The notes: generated from the letters alone by a model not told the origin. DNA of 64,000 bases from Wallacemonas rigidus (GCA_030849045.1 JASAOL010000526.1:1-64000), one strand, 5' to 3'. Counted from the stretch's first letter, positions 1-10,302 are shown. Program-made: numbers and translations.

Positions 1-789
1 ACTGGGTTTCGCTTCCCAACACGCCATTACTAAATACAGTAAGGCTCCGGTTGTGTCCGTGTGTGTGTGTGTGTGTGTGTCTGTGTGTTGTAATCTGTGT
101 ACTGCGCGAAGGAACTACGAGGAGAGAGAGAAAGAGGGGGCACAGAATGGAAGTGACTGTCGTTCACTAACATCCGGTAGGTCAAGCAAGAGTCTTCCAT
201 ACGAGAGCATCACGGCATGGGGACAACAACTGCTGTTCACGGTTGCTGGCATCGCACCTGTTCTGAAGCAGGGAAATTACCGTACGCACGTCGGGGCACC
301 TACGGGAGGGGTCCACGGGTAAAACGCAAGGCGTCAGTCGCAGCCTGAAGGACTCTGAGACAACTGCCGCTGCTCAAGAGCACTGGAAACAGAGAGTAGC
401 CGCGCTGTCGCACTCTCCTGTGAAACGCGAACGAGGAGAGGCGCATGGACGCGTGTAGGGTGAGAGAGGAAAAGAAAAAAGTTGAGAGTTCTTTTTAGCA
501 AACTTGAGTTACAGAGCAAATGGCAACGCATTGCCTTTTCTTAGTCGATTATGGAATGAAACATTTATGAATTCTTTTTCCTTTTCTTTCCGCTTTTTCG
601 CAACAATTCGCCTATGTGACGCAGGATTTCACCGTACGCACACATGCGTTGGTTTTCGTGCTCACTTCTCGGGGGAGGGGGGGAAGTGAGAAGCGGCTTT
701 GGTCGTCTAACCTGTCAGGATTGACTATGTGTGCATAGTGGGTGGGCTCACGTGTCAGAGAGAAGGCTACGCGACTTGCACGACGCCGG
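1..789. other. intergenic / 3' UTR of the RRS1 gene
   Basis: No supported gene. It holds a GT microsatellite (59-80) and a purine tract at 461-480, which on the minus strand is a polypyrimidine tract and could belong to the next minus-strand gene beyond the left edge. A minus-strand ATG at 25-27 opens a frame running off the edge, but nine codons are too few to call. Confidence 0.6.
59..80. repeat. (GT)11 microsatellite
   Basis: An uninterrupted dinucleotide run of 22 bases within a longer GT-rich stretch ending near 90. Confidence 0.95.
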
Positions 790-1437
790 TTACTTCACCT
801 TCTTCCCTTTCTTAAATGCCTTGCTCTTATCGAACTTTCCGTTCGACGCTGTGGACAGACTCCTTGCGGCAGCAGACAAGTGCTTCACCTCCTCCTCCGC
901 ACGCAGCAGGTGCTCAGAGCGGCGCTTGTTGTGCTCCTCCTTCTTCTTCTGCTTCTCGAGACGCGCCTGCTTGGTGCGACGGTCGTCCAAGAAGGGATCG
1001 CCGCCTTCCTCACTAGGCATGTAGCCCGGCTTCACCTCACGCAGCCAGTCGTACTTGTCGCGGTCCTCGCGCGCACGCTTGCCCCACTTGTCCTTCCACT
1101 CTTGCCGGTCCTCGTCGAAGACACGGTTCGACTTCTTGCGGTGAATGTCGATGCCCTTCTTCAGGGCAAACTTCTGCCAGGCGGTGAGCGGCTTCTCCTT
1201 GGGTGGGGCCTTCTCACGTGGCATGCGCATCACCGGCTGCGGGAGTTTGATCATCGCTGTGGGCTGGTCGTACTTACCCTTCTTGACCTCCGTTGGCAGG
1301 TGCTCCATTTCGCCAAGCAGAACTTGGAGACCTTTCGTGCAAGACTCCATGAGGTCCTCCTCACGGCGCATGGGGCCGCTGACTACGGAGGTGTCAGACA
1401 CGGTCAGCAGACCGGTATCTAAGTGATATTCGCTCAT
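790..1437 (-). CDS. RRS1: ribosome biogenesis regulatory protein RRS1 homologue
   Basis: This 215-residue protein matches the RRS1 family, a nucleolar factor that (with RPF2) brings the 5S RNP into the pre-60S ribosome. What shows it: an N-terminal acidic segment with the conserved DxGLLxxxD-type start (residues 7-15), the core LTxWQKFAxxKGI (84-96), the RKKSNRVFDE segment around 100-110 and a WGKRAREDRDKYDWLREVKPG block (118-138), then a highly basic Lys-rich tail ending KKGKKVK that would serve nucleolar targeting. The ATG at 1435-1437 was chosen because the upstream 12 codons are hydrophobic and unlike the family. It is the last gene of the minus-strand array seen here. Family length is usually 200-365, so this is a compact but whole version. 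Confidence 0.93.
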   Translation of the reverse strand: MSEYHLDTGLLTVSDTSVVSGPMRREEDLMESCTKGLQVLLGEMEHLPTEVKKGKYDQPTAMIKLPQPVMRMPREKAPPKEKPLTAWQKFALKKGIDIHRKKSNRVFDEDRQEWKDKWGKRAREDRDKYDWLREVKPGYMPSEEGGDPFLDDRRTKQARLEKQKKKEEHNKRRSEHLLRAEEEVKHLSAAARSLSTASNGKFDKSKAFKKGKKVK

Positions 1438-2086
1438 CGACAGTACGAAGCTAAGAGAGAAACATAATGACAAAGGTAGAGGACGGGGGGAAAAAAAAAA
1501 GCAACATGGAGGAAATGGGACAGAATTAGTTGGTATTGGTCATGGTGTGTGTAGGCTGCGTGCGCTACAGCCGTACGATGCACTGGGAGGGGACATGTGC
1601 ACGATAGAGGCACGACAATCAATCCACAAAGGCAGGAAAGGGCCACACGCAGGCGACATCTCCCGCATTGAACCAGGCCGTAGAGAGGTACACACAGTTA
1701 GCCCTTGCGTCAGTCCTTGAGGGAGAGAGCAACACATACACGTGCGCTGTTGGTCCTCTCTCGTTCTGCTTTGTCTGCGTATTCATGTGTCTCCGCTGTT
1801 TTCGCATCGTTTTTTTTTTTTTTTTTGGCTGCTTGGGATGGAAGAGATGAAGAGATGAAGAGAACGTTAATGTTTAAAAGAGAGACACGTAGGATGCAAG
1901 GCTGACGAACAAAAGGAGGCAGACGGACACAAAAGGTAAGTATCCACCCCACCCCCTGATTCCACGCTGATCATCACTTTTTTTCTTTCTGTCAGTCTGT
2001 GCACCTGGTGCTGTTTCGCGAGTTTCTGGGTCCTTGTCATAGGTTACCATGCAAAAAAAAAAAAAAAAATGAGCGGTTAGTGTGGC
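1438..2086. other. intergenic between HisRS and RRS1 genes
   Basis: No gene. On the minus strand it carries polypyrimidine runs (A17 at 1809-1826 and the A-run at 1491-1500 read as their complements), suitable for RRS1 trans-splicing and HisRS polyadenylation. Confidence 0.6.
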
Positions 2087-3553
2087 TTACTGCTTGAGGA
2101 GATCCTCCACCTTGACTGCCGTACCGCGGTCATTGCTTTCCTTCCCACTGCCATCGCGTAAGTTCTTCACCTGCACCTCACCCTTGTTCCACTCATCGGG
2201 GGCGACCAGGATGGCCCTCTGCGCTCCAATGCGGTCCGCGTAGCTGAACGCCTGAACAAGCTTCTTCTTATCCAGGACGATTTCGACGCGGTGACCGAGA
2301 TCACGCAGCTTCCTCGTCACCTGAAGTGCAGCAGGACGCATGGACTCGTCGAAGGGGATCACAATTTCGTCCACGGCGTTGGCCAACTGTGGGTAGATCT
2401 TCTTCTCCTTGAGGAGCTCCATAATGACGCAATCACCAAAGCCGAAGCCCGCGCAAGGGATCGGCTTGGGGCTGCCGTACAGGGTGAGAAGTTTGTCGTA
2501 GCGGCCTCCGCCACACACCGCACGCAGTTTGCCAGCGCGGTCAAAGCCCTCAAAGACAATGCCGGTGTAGTACGCCAGACCACGCACTACGCTGGCGTCA
2601 AATAGAATCCAGTCGCCATAGCCGTACGCATTCATGTAGTCAAAGAAGGCACGCAGCTCAACCACTGCCTCGTGTTGAGCGCCGATCCTCGCCTCAATCT
2701 CGTCAATGCTCTTGAGGCTCAGTGTACTTGTGATAGTGTCGACGACATCTGAGGCGAGGTCCAGCTTCCGGAGCTCGCCCACGACCTCCTCCCTGTCCAG
2801 CTTCTCCATTTTATCCACAATAACGCAAACAGGGGCGAACTTGTCCGATGGCACACCTGCCTGCTCCAAGACGGTCTGGAGTACCTTGCGAGAGTTGATC
2901 TTGATGCCCACATCCTTGGACGTCAGGCCCAACGACTCCATCGCCGCGCACGCCGCGCTCACGAGCTCCACCTCAGCAGTGATGTTGTTGACACCGACGA
3001 TATCCATATTCCACTGGTAGTGCTCACGGCGACGACCGCGGGTGATGGCCTCGTAGCGCCAGCACTGTGGAATGGAGTACCACTTCACGGGCAGCAAGAG
3101 GGCACGGCCCTTGCCAAGAAGCAGACGGGCCAAGGACGGCGTCATCTCCGGACGGAGTGTGACATGGTGGTGCCCCTTCGTCTCAAAGTTGAACATCTGC
3201 TCAGTAATCTCCTCACCTGCCTTACGCACGTAGAGCTCCTCAGATTCCAGCACAGGAGCGTCGTACTCCTCGAAGCCGTACCGGCGTGCGACCTCGTGGA
3301 AGGCGTTGAACAGATAGTTGCGAACACGCATCTCCTCTGGTGGGAAGTCACGGGTGCCCTGTACGGGCTCTGTGTCGATCATGTTCGCCTGGCTCTTTTT
3401 CTTCGACCTCGACGCGAGTGCGGAAGCGTCTATCTGACCAGACACCGCGGAAGCAGCGGGCTTAGCAGGGGTGGTAGAGGCCACAGATGGGGCCGCTGCA
3501 GGAGCAGCCGCGGAGGGTTGAGCGGCACCAGAAGGATCAGCGTGAGTAGACAT
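2087..3553 (-). CDS. HisRS: histidyl-tRNA synthetase (cytosolic class II)
   Basis: A 488-residue class II aminoacyl-tRNA synthetase that charges tRNA-His with histidine. An Ala/Pro/Ser-rich low-complexity lead (1-55) is followed by the catalytic core: [15 protein letters not shown] near 66 (motif 1 region), [14 protein letters not shown] at 131-144 (motif 2 start) with the [14 protein letters not shown] loop, the histidine-specific [15 protein letters not shown] and CGGGRYDKL motifs, and GFGFGD (motif 3 region). The C-terminal part ([21 protein letters not shown] onward) is the anticodon-binding domain. The ATG at 3551-3553 is preferred over the extended frame because the extra 42 residues are encoded by UTR-like sequence with a TG run. 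Trypanosomatids are thought to use one HisRS gene for cytosol and mitochondrion, so the Ala-rich N-terminus deserves a look as a dual-targeting region. Confidence 0.95.
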   Translation of the reverse strand: MSTHADPSGAAQPSAAAPAAAPSVASTTPAKPAASAVSGQIDASALASRSKKKSQANMIDTEPVQGTRDFPPEEMRVRNYLFNAFHEVARRYGFEEYDAPVLESEELYVRKAGEEITEQMFNFETKGHHHVTLRPEMTPSLARLLLGKGRALLLPVKWYSIPQCWRYEAITRGRRREHYQWNMDIVGVNNITAEVELVSAACAAMESLGLTSKDVGIKINSRKVLQTVLEQAGVPSDKFAPVCVIVDKMEKLDREEVVGELRKLDLASDVVDTITSTLSLKSIDEIEARIGAQHEAVVELRAFFDYMNAYGYGDWILFDASVVRGLAYYTGIVFEGFDRAGKLRAVCGGGRYDKLLTLYGSPKPIPCAGFGFGDCVIMELLKEKKIYPQLANAVDEIVIPFDESMRPAALQVTRKLRDLGHRVEIVLDKKKLVQAFSYADRIGAQRAILVAPDEWNKGEVQVKNLRDGSGKESNDRGTAVKVEDLLKQ

Positions 3554-3982
3554 CAGTGCGACAAGTCCGCGGGGGACAAAGAAAGTGCGGAGTAAACGCG
3601 TGGTTCGGACGTGTGTTGGTGGGTGGGCCGGTTCCACAATATATATGTGTGTGTGTTCCTCTCTTTGAGACTTGAGCAAAGCAGTTCACCACAGAGAAAA
3701 GAAAAAGGAGAAGAACGTGCCAAAGCGGGTTGATGGGTTTGAGTAGTACGGCAAAGGATCATCGTGATATTCATACGTAACGGCGCGTGCTGCGGGGTCA
3801 GAGAGCTCCACAGGATGCTACAAGTGCATACTCGATTCGACATGCGAAGAGCAGCGGTGACAAAAGTGGGCAGAAGCTACGGTATTGGTTGACGATGTTT
3901 TGTTCACTCATTTCCGGTGACATGTTTGGCTACTTCAACGTGTGCGAAGAAAAATAGTGTGAGGTTTCATCTGCGTCACTCG
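3554..3982. other. intergenic between dynactin p25 and HisRS
   Basis: Contains the HisRS 5' region with its splice signal. No ORF of coding character. Confidence 0.6.
3671..3715 (-). promoter_or_regulatory. candidate spliced-leader acceptor for HisRS
   Basis: The purine tract at 3693-3715 reads as an unbroken polypyrimidine tract on the minus strand. The next minus-strand AG is at 3672-3671, giving a predicted 5' UTR of about 117 nt. Confidence 0.5.
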
Positions 3983-4576
3983 CTAGTGCAGGACGGACTC
4001 GAATCTGCGGCGCACGTACTCCATCTGGAGGAGCTGGAACGCCTCACCGTCCATCCGACCACAAGCTGTGGCGGGGCAGCCACCGTACACAGTGAACGGC
4101 GCGAGCTTCGCCTCGGGCATGACGACTGTCTGAGGCTGCAGCCACACTCCGTTCGGAATGGCTACCCCACGTCCAACAACGCAGCCTTCGTCGACACGCA
4201 CAAAATGGCCAATCTCGCTCGCCTCACACACTGCGTTCGCACCAATGACGGTAAAGGCACCAACCTTGACCGCAGAAGTGCACTGCGCGCTGGGGTGGTG
4301 AATGAACGTTTGAAGCGGGGGGCGCAACACAGCCCCTTGGCCCACGATTGTGAAAGCATCAAACTCAAAGGAGGCCATGTCGTCGCGCACCACGCAGCCA
4401 GGTTCAAACAGCAGGTCCTCGCGAGACAGCAGTGATGCGGACACGCTTGCAGAGGTCTGTGGTACAGCAGTCGCGGTGTGAACAGGGGAATGGACGAGGG
4501 TGTCCACAAGGTTGAACAGTCCAGAGCCAACCAAGGGAGGTGGTGTGCTATCCAACACAGGCTCGGTGCGCTTCAT
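3983..4576 (-). CDS. dynactin subunit p25 (DCTN5-like) left-handed beta-helix protein
   Basis: A 197-residue hexapeptide-repeat protein best matching dynactin subunit 5 (p25), part of the pointed-end complex of dynactin, which links dynein to cargo. The match covers RPPL (85-88, p25 has RPPF), the isoleucine-patch repeats at about 100-160, and the highly diagnostic end LAPFTVYGGCPA (158-169; animal p25 has VPPFTVFSGCPG). The N-terminal 50 residues are family-unlike and Ser/Thr/Pro rich. The ATG at 4574-4576 is chosen because the upstream 15 codons lie in pyrimidine-rich UTR-like sequence. A gamma-carbonic anhydrase or acetyltransferase is less likely, since no zinc-binding His triad stands out. 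Confidence 0.8.
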   Translation of the reverse strand: MKRTEPVLDSTPPPLVGSGLFNLVDTLVHSPVHTATAVPQTSASVSASLLSREDLLFEPGCVVRDDMASFEFDAFTIVGQGAVLRPPLQTFIHHPSAQCTSAVKVGAFTVIGANAVCEASEIGHFVRVDEGCVVGRGVAIPNGVWLQPQTVVMPEAKLAPFTVYGGCPATACGRMDGEAFQLLQMEYVRRRFESVLH

Positions 4577-4967
4577 CTGATGGGAGAAGAGCTGAGAAGA
4601 AGAGAAAACGATGAGAAGCAAGGAGCAGGAGAATCAAGGAAGAGGCAAAGAAGAGACGCATCACAACGGGGGGGACCGGTTACGTGTACACACAGAAACA
4701 AAGGCAAAAAGACGTGACTCTTGCATGTGCAGGCTTGTGTGAGACATGGACATCGTGTCTAGTTCCTTGACTCGCTTCTGTACCACACACTACGGTGGGT
4801 GATGTTTGTGCAACACGAGAGAGAGAGAGAGCAGCGGTGTTTGGGCTGTGACTGGTTTCACTGTGTTATTGTTGGCTTCATTCGGTGTTTCTGTAAAGAC
4901 TCGAAAAGTGAGCATCTGACGCACTCAGGCGGGATGAGGACGCGGAGAGTGACCCTCGTAGGTGTCA
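4577..4967. other. intergenic
   Basis: A 391-nt spacer with a GA run near 4820. No gene seen. Confidence 0.6.
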
Positions 4968-5585
4968 TCACCAAGGATCATCTCGTCGCTCGTTGCGGGT
5001 GATCGCAATGTCAGCCTCCTGCAGCACCCAGTGACCACGGTAGCGAAGAGGAACACGAATGGCACCGTGGCGGCGTTCGGCCGTTAAGTCGACCTGAGGA
5101 GGATTAGGCAGCTCCTCCGGCAAGATGGTCTGCTCAGGTTCCTGCAGTGGATCTTGGTCAGCGATAGCGTGTCCAGCTGAGGACGCGATACCTGCCGATC
5201 GCGACGAGGACATAGGAGCACGGCGCGCTATCTTGAACACTTGATTACCACGTGCTGACGCCTCACGCATGCCCTCCCGTCCCATGACGAGATCCAGCTG
5301 GCGAACTAGTGGGTCGTCTGTCACACCAAAGTATCGGAGTGCGGCGTACACCTTTTTCGAGTACTGTGGTGAAACCTCCAGTGAAGCGGACATGGTGAAG
5401 TACGGGCGGAGCGTCTCCACTTCGCGAAGGAACTCCTTTTCGATGGCGGTGCAAGCACGTTTGTTACCGTCGGCTTTCGCGTTCCGATGCGCGAGCTGCA
5501 GCTTCACGAGCTGCAGTGCCCCGTCAACGAATGGAGATGGGTCGTGAAGCGCATGAGAGAGTCGCAGCGTGCATACGCGAAGCAT
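4968..5585 (-). CDS. conserved-type hypothetical protein, possibly mitochondrial
   Basis: I do not recognise this 205-residue protein. The frame has high third-position GC like its neighbours and ends cleanly. The N-terminus MLRVCTLRLSHALHD has two early Arg, one His and no acid for 14 residues, compatible with a mitochondrial presequence. Residues 25-110 look helical (KLQLAHRNAKADGNKRACTA onwards, then LRPYFTMSASLEVSPQYSKKVYAALRYFGVTDD), and a Ser/Pro-rich linker leads to a C-terminal PLRYRGHWVLQEADIAITRN segment that may be beta-stranded. The ATG at 5583-5585 was used; the frame stays open upstream for 101 codons, but that stretch is T/C-rich UTR-type sequence. Function unknown. A mitoribosomal or respiratory accessory subunit is one possibility, by N-terminus only. 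Confidence 0.7.
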   Translation of the reverse strand: MLRVCTLRLSHALHDPSPFVDGALQLVKLQLAHRNAKADGNKRACTAIEKEFLREVETLRPYFTMSASLEVSPQYSKKVYAALRYFGVTDDPLVRQLDLVMGREGMREASARGNQVFKIARRAPMSSSRSAGIASSAGHAIADQDPLQEPEQTILPEELPNPPQVDLTAERRHGAIRVPLRYRGHWVLQEADIAITRNERRDDPW

Positions 5586-6270
5586 GACTTGTCGTGCCGT
5601 ATAGCAAAGGAGGAAAAGGGGGAAAAAAGGCAGATGCGGGTTGGTGTGTACAACGCTGACACACGCACACACAAAAAAAAAACAGGACAGGGGGAAAAAG
5701 TGTGTATTGACGTGTGCGGGGGGTGTCAGGATGAGGCCGCGCAAGCACCTGTGAAAGAGGAAAAAGGAAATCAAGAGAAGTCCAATGGAAGAGGAGTCGG
5801 TAAGTGTTCTGCGTATTGCACGGAAAGACAAAGGCAAACAACTGTCGCGTCGCACTACGACATGCAGGGGTGTGTGAGCACCTTGCACCTGGGATGCAGG
5901 GTAGACGAGGACACGATGTATGTCATGTCATCATTCATCCACACACAACGTGGGAAAAAAAGAAAAAGTATGACGACAGACGAGCTGTGCAAGCGCTGGT
6001 TTGTCGAGAGAGAGAGAGAGAGACGAATACGACAAGTGCACTTCACGAGCTGCACACGTAGTGTTGCGAGATGTTGTGTTGGAACTGTCTCACCCCTTCT
6101 CCCTCTTTTTTTCTTGAGTTGGCTTCGTTTGACAGGTTTGCGTGTCAGCACGGACAACTGAGAAAGTAGAAGAGAGATCACGTGGTGGGCCCGTCCAAAT
6201 GGAAAAAAAAAGACCCATCACCGTCTCTGCACGCACAGCACGCTAACACCCAAATCCAAAGTGCAGAACT
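5586..6270. other. intergenic
   Basis: A 685-nt spacer with purine-rich tracts (polypyrimidine on the minus strand) near 5670-5700, 5950-5970 and 6008-6022 (GA run). No gene supported. Confidence 0.6.
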
Positions 6271-7458
6271 TTAAGGTTCACCAGTGTAGCCCATGCGCTT
6301 ACTCTTCACAATCTTGGGCCACTTCTTCCACCGCTCCATGCGGCTAATACTCTTGAAGGCGGCAGACTGATCGTACACGCGGTCTTCGTGCACGTAGTCT
6401 TCGGGAAGGAGACCCTCAGCCTTCCACTTATCAATCTTCTCCTTCACAATGTCGTCCACCTTGGCGTTGGTGTTGTGCGATCCACCACCGAGGGTAGAGG
6501 GTGTGTAGTCAAAGTACAGCTGCCGCGGCGAGAACTGTCGCGGTTGGCGAATGCTCGTGTGCCAGCAGACGTGATAGTACATGGCATCATTTTCGGGGAG
6601 GGCCACTCGCAACGCCTCAGCGCCGTGGCCGCGCAGATTAGAATAGGTGATGCGCAGGAACTTCACCTTGCGCTCGCCAAAGTGAAAAAGATATTTCTTC
6701 ACGAAATTGTAGACCTGCTTGTCCTTGACCGCGTTCAACGCGACAACAATCGAGCGGGCCTCGACGCGATCGAGGTCAGCCTGCACGTCAAGCATCTCTT
6801 CCAAGACAAGCTTCACACCCTGCTCGTCACCCTGGCGACCAATGCTCTTAAGCAGGTAGCTCCACTGCGGTGTGTCAAAGAGAGGAGTGACGTTCCAGCC
6901 GTTCTTCAGGCACTTCTCAAAAATGGGCCTCCATCCAGAATGATCTGACTTGCTGCAGCAAAACAGAATAGACTGCACCAGCGCAAGTGGCGGCACCTCC
7001 GTGCCATCCATGAAGCGGGGCTTGCAGAACGTATCCCACAGCGCCATCGCCTCAGCGCCTTTCCGCTGGAAGGCGCAGTGCTGAAATACCTTCGCCAACC
7101 ACGCATCCCTCACGGCTTGGTCCTCTATCAGTGGCGCTAGTTTCACGTACTCTGCCACGACCTCTTCGACAGGCGTCTTTGGTACCACACGATCATGAGG
7201 CAGCTTTTTCAGTTGTGGCTCCAGCGCTACTAGGAAGGCAGGAGGCATATCAGTTGGAATCCATACACCGCGATATCGATTCACGAGGTTGTGCATGCTC
7301 TGAAAAGGAGCGGGCATGGTGCGGTTAACGCTGTGGGGACGCTCCATGCCCTGAGGCAAGTTGTAATGCCAGTGATACTGGCTGTACATGACCATTGGCG
7401 ACGTGTCCGGATTCACTGCAGTGTAACCCACCAATAGACGAGCATTCCGCTTGAGCAT
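6271..7458 (-). CDS. probable mitochondrial helical-repeat (PPR-like) protein
   Basis: A 395-residue protein beginning MLKRNARLLVGY, an Arg/Lys-positive amphipathic start fitting a mitochondrial presequence. The middle (about 95-280) is a run of paired helices with PPR-like spacing, for example DAWLAKVFQHCAFQRKGAEA, LALVQSILFCCSKSDHSG, WSYLLKSIGRQGDEQGVKLV and ARSIVVALNAVKDKQVYNF. The last 100 residues are rich in aromatic and basic residues (WHTSIRQPRQFSPRQLYFDY, MERWKKWPKIVKSKRMG), typical of proteins buried in the protein-rich kinetoplastid mitoribosome. I infer a mitochondrial ribosomal or RNA-processing PPR-type protein; the exact orthologue is not identified. The ATG at 7456-7458 is the first in frame. 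Confidence 0.7.
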   Translation of the reverse strand: MLKRNARLLVGYTAVNPDTSPMVMYSQYHWHYNLPQGMERPHSVNRTMPAPFQSMHNLVNRYRGVWIPTDMPPAFLVALEPQLKKLPHDRVVPKTPVEEVVAEYVKLAPLIEDQAVRDAWLAKVFQHCAFQRKGAEAMALWDTFCKPRFMDGTEVPPLALVQSILFCCSKSDHSGWRPIFEKCLKNGWNVTPLFDTPQWSYLLKSIGRQGDEQGVKLVLEEMLDVQADLDRVEARSIVVALNAVKDKQVYNFVKKYLFHFGERKVKFLRITYSNLRGHGAEALRVALPENDAMYYHVCWHTSIRQPRQFSPRQLYFDYTPSTLGGGSHNTNAKVDDIVKEKIDKWKAEGLLPEDYVHEDRVYDQSAAFKSISRMERWKKWPKIVKSKRMGYTGEP

Positions 7459-8018
7459 GATGCACCACGAGCTGACAAGAAAAGAAAAACTCGAGACAAG
7501 AGCGCACCAAAAGCAAGTCTGCTACTCTGTTGCGAAATGAGGATTGTCACGGAAGAGAGGGAAAGGGGGGCGATCGGAGAGAAGATGTAGTGAGACAGTG
7601 AGCCTGTGAAGATGCCATGAGCACACAAGGGCTTTCAGTTTGACGGTCGAAGGCGAAATCGTGCAGCTGTGGACATCGAAATGTGACGCGGCATGATTTC
7701 GCCTTCTTGCACATACCAAAGTATACTATAACGCCTTGGGGTGAAACGGCGGCCCTTGCGAAACGTCCAAAAAAAAATACTTGGGGCGGACCGAATAGAA
7801 GAAGTGAGACAAAAAGTACAACTTCCTCTGCGGTCCATCTGCGACTCGATTTTCACGACACATGTATGCACACGATCGCTTTGGTCATGTTGGTACACTA
7901 CCAACATGTGCGTGCATGTATGTGACAGCACTGTTAGCTTGGCAACTTTGGGTAGTCAAATAGAGAAAATAAAAACGAGTAATGAAGAACGCAGCGTGGG
8001 GTACGCTTCGGTTGGCAC
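7459..8018. other. intergenic
   Basis: A 560-nt spacer. It includes a short inverted CAAC/GTTG-type stretch near 7888-7907, but no gene. Confidence 0.55.
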
Positions 8019-8219
8019 TTAGCCGGCCTTACCCGGGGGCTGCTTGTTCATGCGCACCTTCTCGCCAGGCTTGAGCGTGTGGGCGAGGAAGCGCTTCGTG
8101 TACTTCAGGCGCTTCAGGGCGCGGCCGCGGGGAAGCTTGGGCTTCTCCATCTTGGCCACCTTGGGGGTCTGGTTGCGCACCTTACCGGCACGAGCGAGGG
8201 AACCGTGAACTTTGCCCAT
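8019..8219 (-). CDS. RPS30: 40S ribosomal protein S30 (eS30), copy A
   Basis: A 66-residue, strongly basic protein, [20 protein letters not shown] onwards, matching eukaryotic eS30 of the small ribosomal subunit near the decoding centre. In animals eS30 is made as a fusion to the ubiquitin-like FUBI (the FAU gene); here it starts directly at the mature Lys-Val-His-Gly-Ser region, as is normal in yeast and trypanosomatids. The coding sequence differs from copy B only at the last two sense codons (GCC GGC here, GCT GGT there), both silent, while the flanks just outside the coding region are unrelated. That pattern suggests homogenisation of the coding part by gene conversion. Confidence 0.97.
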   Translation of the reverse strand: MGKVHGSLARAGKVRNQTPKVAKMEKPKLPRGRALKRLKYTKRFLAHTLKPGEKVRMNKQPPGKAG

Positions 8220-8765
8220 CTTGAATAACTGCGAGACTCCTTTTGTTTTAGTTTGTTGTTAGCAAAGAAGAAGAAGGCGGAGCAGGTCCATTACACAAAC
8301 GTAAATGATGAAAGCAAGACAGAGGCGAGGAAGCATACGAAAGAGGGGAAGAGCAGTGGAATGAGTGTTGGTTGGTGTGCGGAAAAGAAAAAAAATGGGT
8401 GTTTCAGCTTCACATTGGGGGGGATCCGTTCAAGTGAGAGAGCAGTCTCGCTCACTATCTCGATTTACCTGTGTGTCTCGTGATCCTTCTCGCATCTGAG
8501 TGTGAGGCCCAGTCAGATAGGGCATACGAACTCCCGCTGTCACGCTGTGCCCGCAAGTTGGTGCACAGAGGAAAGAGACGCAGAGAACGGAAGGTCACCG
8601 TTGTTCGCGAGCCTTGTCCGTTCCGCACTTCCCTCACGCGATAGGGCCGAAGAAGAGCAGTGGTTAGGATAAATGCAGTTTCTGTTTTGATTTGCTTTAA
8701 AGGCAGTTGTTACAAATAAGAAAAAAACTAATTGCTTCTCTCTGGTAACGAAGAGCGGCTGCTTA
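8220..8765. other. spacer between the two S30 copies
   Basis: A 546-nt spacer with a purine run at 8263-8280. It has no similarity that I can see to the flank upstream of copy B. No gene. Confidence 0.6.
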
Positions 8766-8966
8766 TTAACCAGCCTTACCCGGGGGCTGCTTGTTCATGC
8801 GCACCTTCTCGCCAGGCTTGAGCGTGTGGGCGAGGAAGCGCTTCGTGTACTTCAGGCGCTTCAGGGCGCGGCCGCGGGGAAGCTTGGGCTTCTCCATCTT
8901 GGCCACCTTGGGGGTCTGGTTGCGCACCTTACCGGCACGAGCGAGGGAACCGTGAACTTTGCCCAT
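8766..8966 (-). CDS. RPS30: 40S ribosomal protein S30 (eS30), copy B
   Basis: The same 66-residue protein as copy A, with identical nucleotide sequence apart from two silent third-base changes in the final two codons. The frame is open upstream to 9311, but that stretch is not coding in character. The conserved [12 protein letters not shown] start at 8964-8966 is used. It is transcribed before copy A in the same array. Two genes for one ribosomal protein are common in trypanosomatids, where dosage substitutes for promoter strength. Confidence 0.97.
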   Translation of the reverse strand: MGKVHGSLARAGKVRNQTPKVAKMEKPKLPRGRALKRLKYTKRFLAHTLKPGEKVRMNKQPPGKAG

Positions 8967-9396
8967 GTTGATGAATGAGAAACTGCGCGACAGCCACATA
9001 AATAGAGATAAGTATGTTGGTGTGCACGAAGTAAAGGCAGAGAGTGGGGGGAGCGGGCGCGTTTGTTCGTGAGTGTATGTGAAAGAAAGGGAGGCAGAGA
9101 AGAAATGGCGGAAAGCACGTACGCGTCGGCTGAGCACACGGTCACTGAGTAGCTGAGAGATGAGGAGACGTACCAGGTTCATATGCGTGCTCATATGGTT
9201 GGAAAGCATCAGTGACGTGATTTGTGTGTATTTGTATTTGTTTTGTTTTTCTTTTTGTTTTTTGTCAACAGTGGCGTGAAACTGAGTGGTCGGCAAGAGA
9301 TGAAGCGACAAGGCTTGGTCAATACAAGAGACCAGCTGTGTGCTAATCCGATTGCTCAGATGTGTGGTCGGTCACCCTACACGGCACTCAAGGGAC
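8967..9396. other. intergenic
   Basis: A 430-nt spacer. The AAAC/T-rich segment near 9225-9265 lies downstream of the NudC gene stop. No gene. Confidence 0.55.
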
Positions 9397-9885
9397 TCAA
9401 GGGAACTCATGTGCACGCATTCCTGATTGCTTCTGTTGCTGCTCAAACATCATGCGGGCCACAGTGGCTTGTGCACCTTCATCTAACTCTGACATTCGCA
9501 CCTCCGGAGGCTTCAGCGTCTTCATGTCGATTTGGCGCTCACCTTCGACCACACACGGCCACCATTCTTCATATTTGAGGTTGGTTTTGAGGAGAGTAAT
9601 GACGAGTGCTTGTCGGTCCTCCACGCTCCACGTGCTTTCTTCTGCTTTGATGGGTTTGAACAGCGCGCCTGCGATTATGGTGCCCTTCTCAGGTATCGTT
9701 ACCTCCAAGCGTGAAGGTGACAGGTTCACTTTGATCTGCTTCGCGGTCGTTCCACTTTTCAAACGCACAGTGATCGTGACTTCCTTATCAGTCTGCCCGA
9801 ACGAATAGTTCTCGTAGTCACCGCCGCACTGCTCATTACAGGGAAGCAGGTTTGTTAAGCCTTCCTGAAGCTCCACAAGAGACAT
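9397..9885 (-). CDS. NudC / CS-domain protein
   Basis: A 162-residue protein consisting almost wholly of a p23-like CS domain of the NudC type, a co-chaperone fold that binds Hsp90 clients and, in animals and fungi, supports dynein function. NYSFGQTDKEVTITVRLKSG (26-45), the Trp in STWSVED (86) and the diagnostic YEEWWPCVVEGERQID (105-120) are followed by the NudC C-terminal helix ELDEGAQATVARMMFEQQQKQ (133-153). The N-terminal coiled-coil dimer region of full NudC is missing, so it is closer to NudCL/NudC-short forms. The ATG at 9883-9885 is used. A dynactin subunit (p25) lies in the same array, though neighbours in these arrays need not be functionally linked. Confidence 0.88.
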   Translation of the reverse strand: MSLVELQEGLTNLLPCNEQCGGDYENYSFGQTDKEVTITVRLKSGTTAKQIKVNLSPSRLEVTIPEKGTIIAGALFKPIKAEESTWSVEDRQALVITLLKTNLKYEEWWPCVVEGERQIDMKTLKPPEVRMSELDEGAQATVARMMFEQQQKQSGMRAHEFP

Positions 9886-10302
9886 GTGCGTCAAGTTGAT
9901 ACCAAGTTAGGGAGTTCGATGATCCAATTAAGGTGTGTTCTGTAAAGGGGAAAGCAATGTATGAAAGTTAACAGACAAGAGCAGACGAACACTTCGAGGT
10001 CGTCAAAGAGAGCCGAAGAAAAGTGAAAGGGGATGAAAAAGTGAGGCTGCTGCAGAGCGGGTCAGGTACTAGGCAGCCGTTCTGTGAGTGATCTCTGGTG
10101 ATTGCCAGCTGGAGAGCCTCGGATAATCAGAGAGCAGTCGGAATGCTGCAACTCGAGAAAAGGAGGAGTGGAAAGGAACGATATCGTAACTGTCACTTCC
10201 CGGCGTGCGCATGACTTTGTTGTTGCTATCAACCGTGATGAAGCGACGGTTGCAAGAGAATAAGGAGTCTGTGTTGTGCAAAAACCGAAGGAATCAAAGC
10301 CG
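9886..10302. other. intergenic
   Basis: A 417-nt spacer. Two overlapping minus-strand frames cross it, but neither has family similarity or coding-type composition. Confidence 0.5.

Noticed and set aside
1-27. Minus-strand ATG (25-27) opening a frame that leaves the window
   Set aside because: Only nine codons are visible; cannot be told from chance.
9886-10302. Minus-strand frames that might have continued the hydratase protein
   Set aside because: The hydratase already ends at the expected closing strand and length (267 versus 269 in MhpD), so no break is needed.
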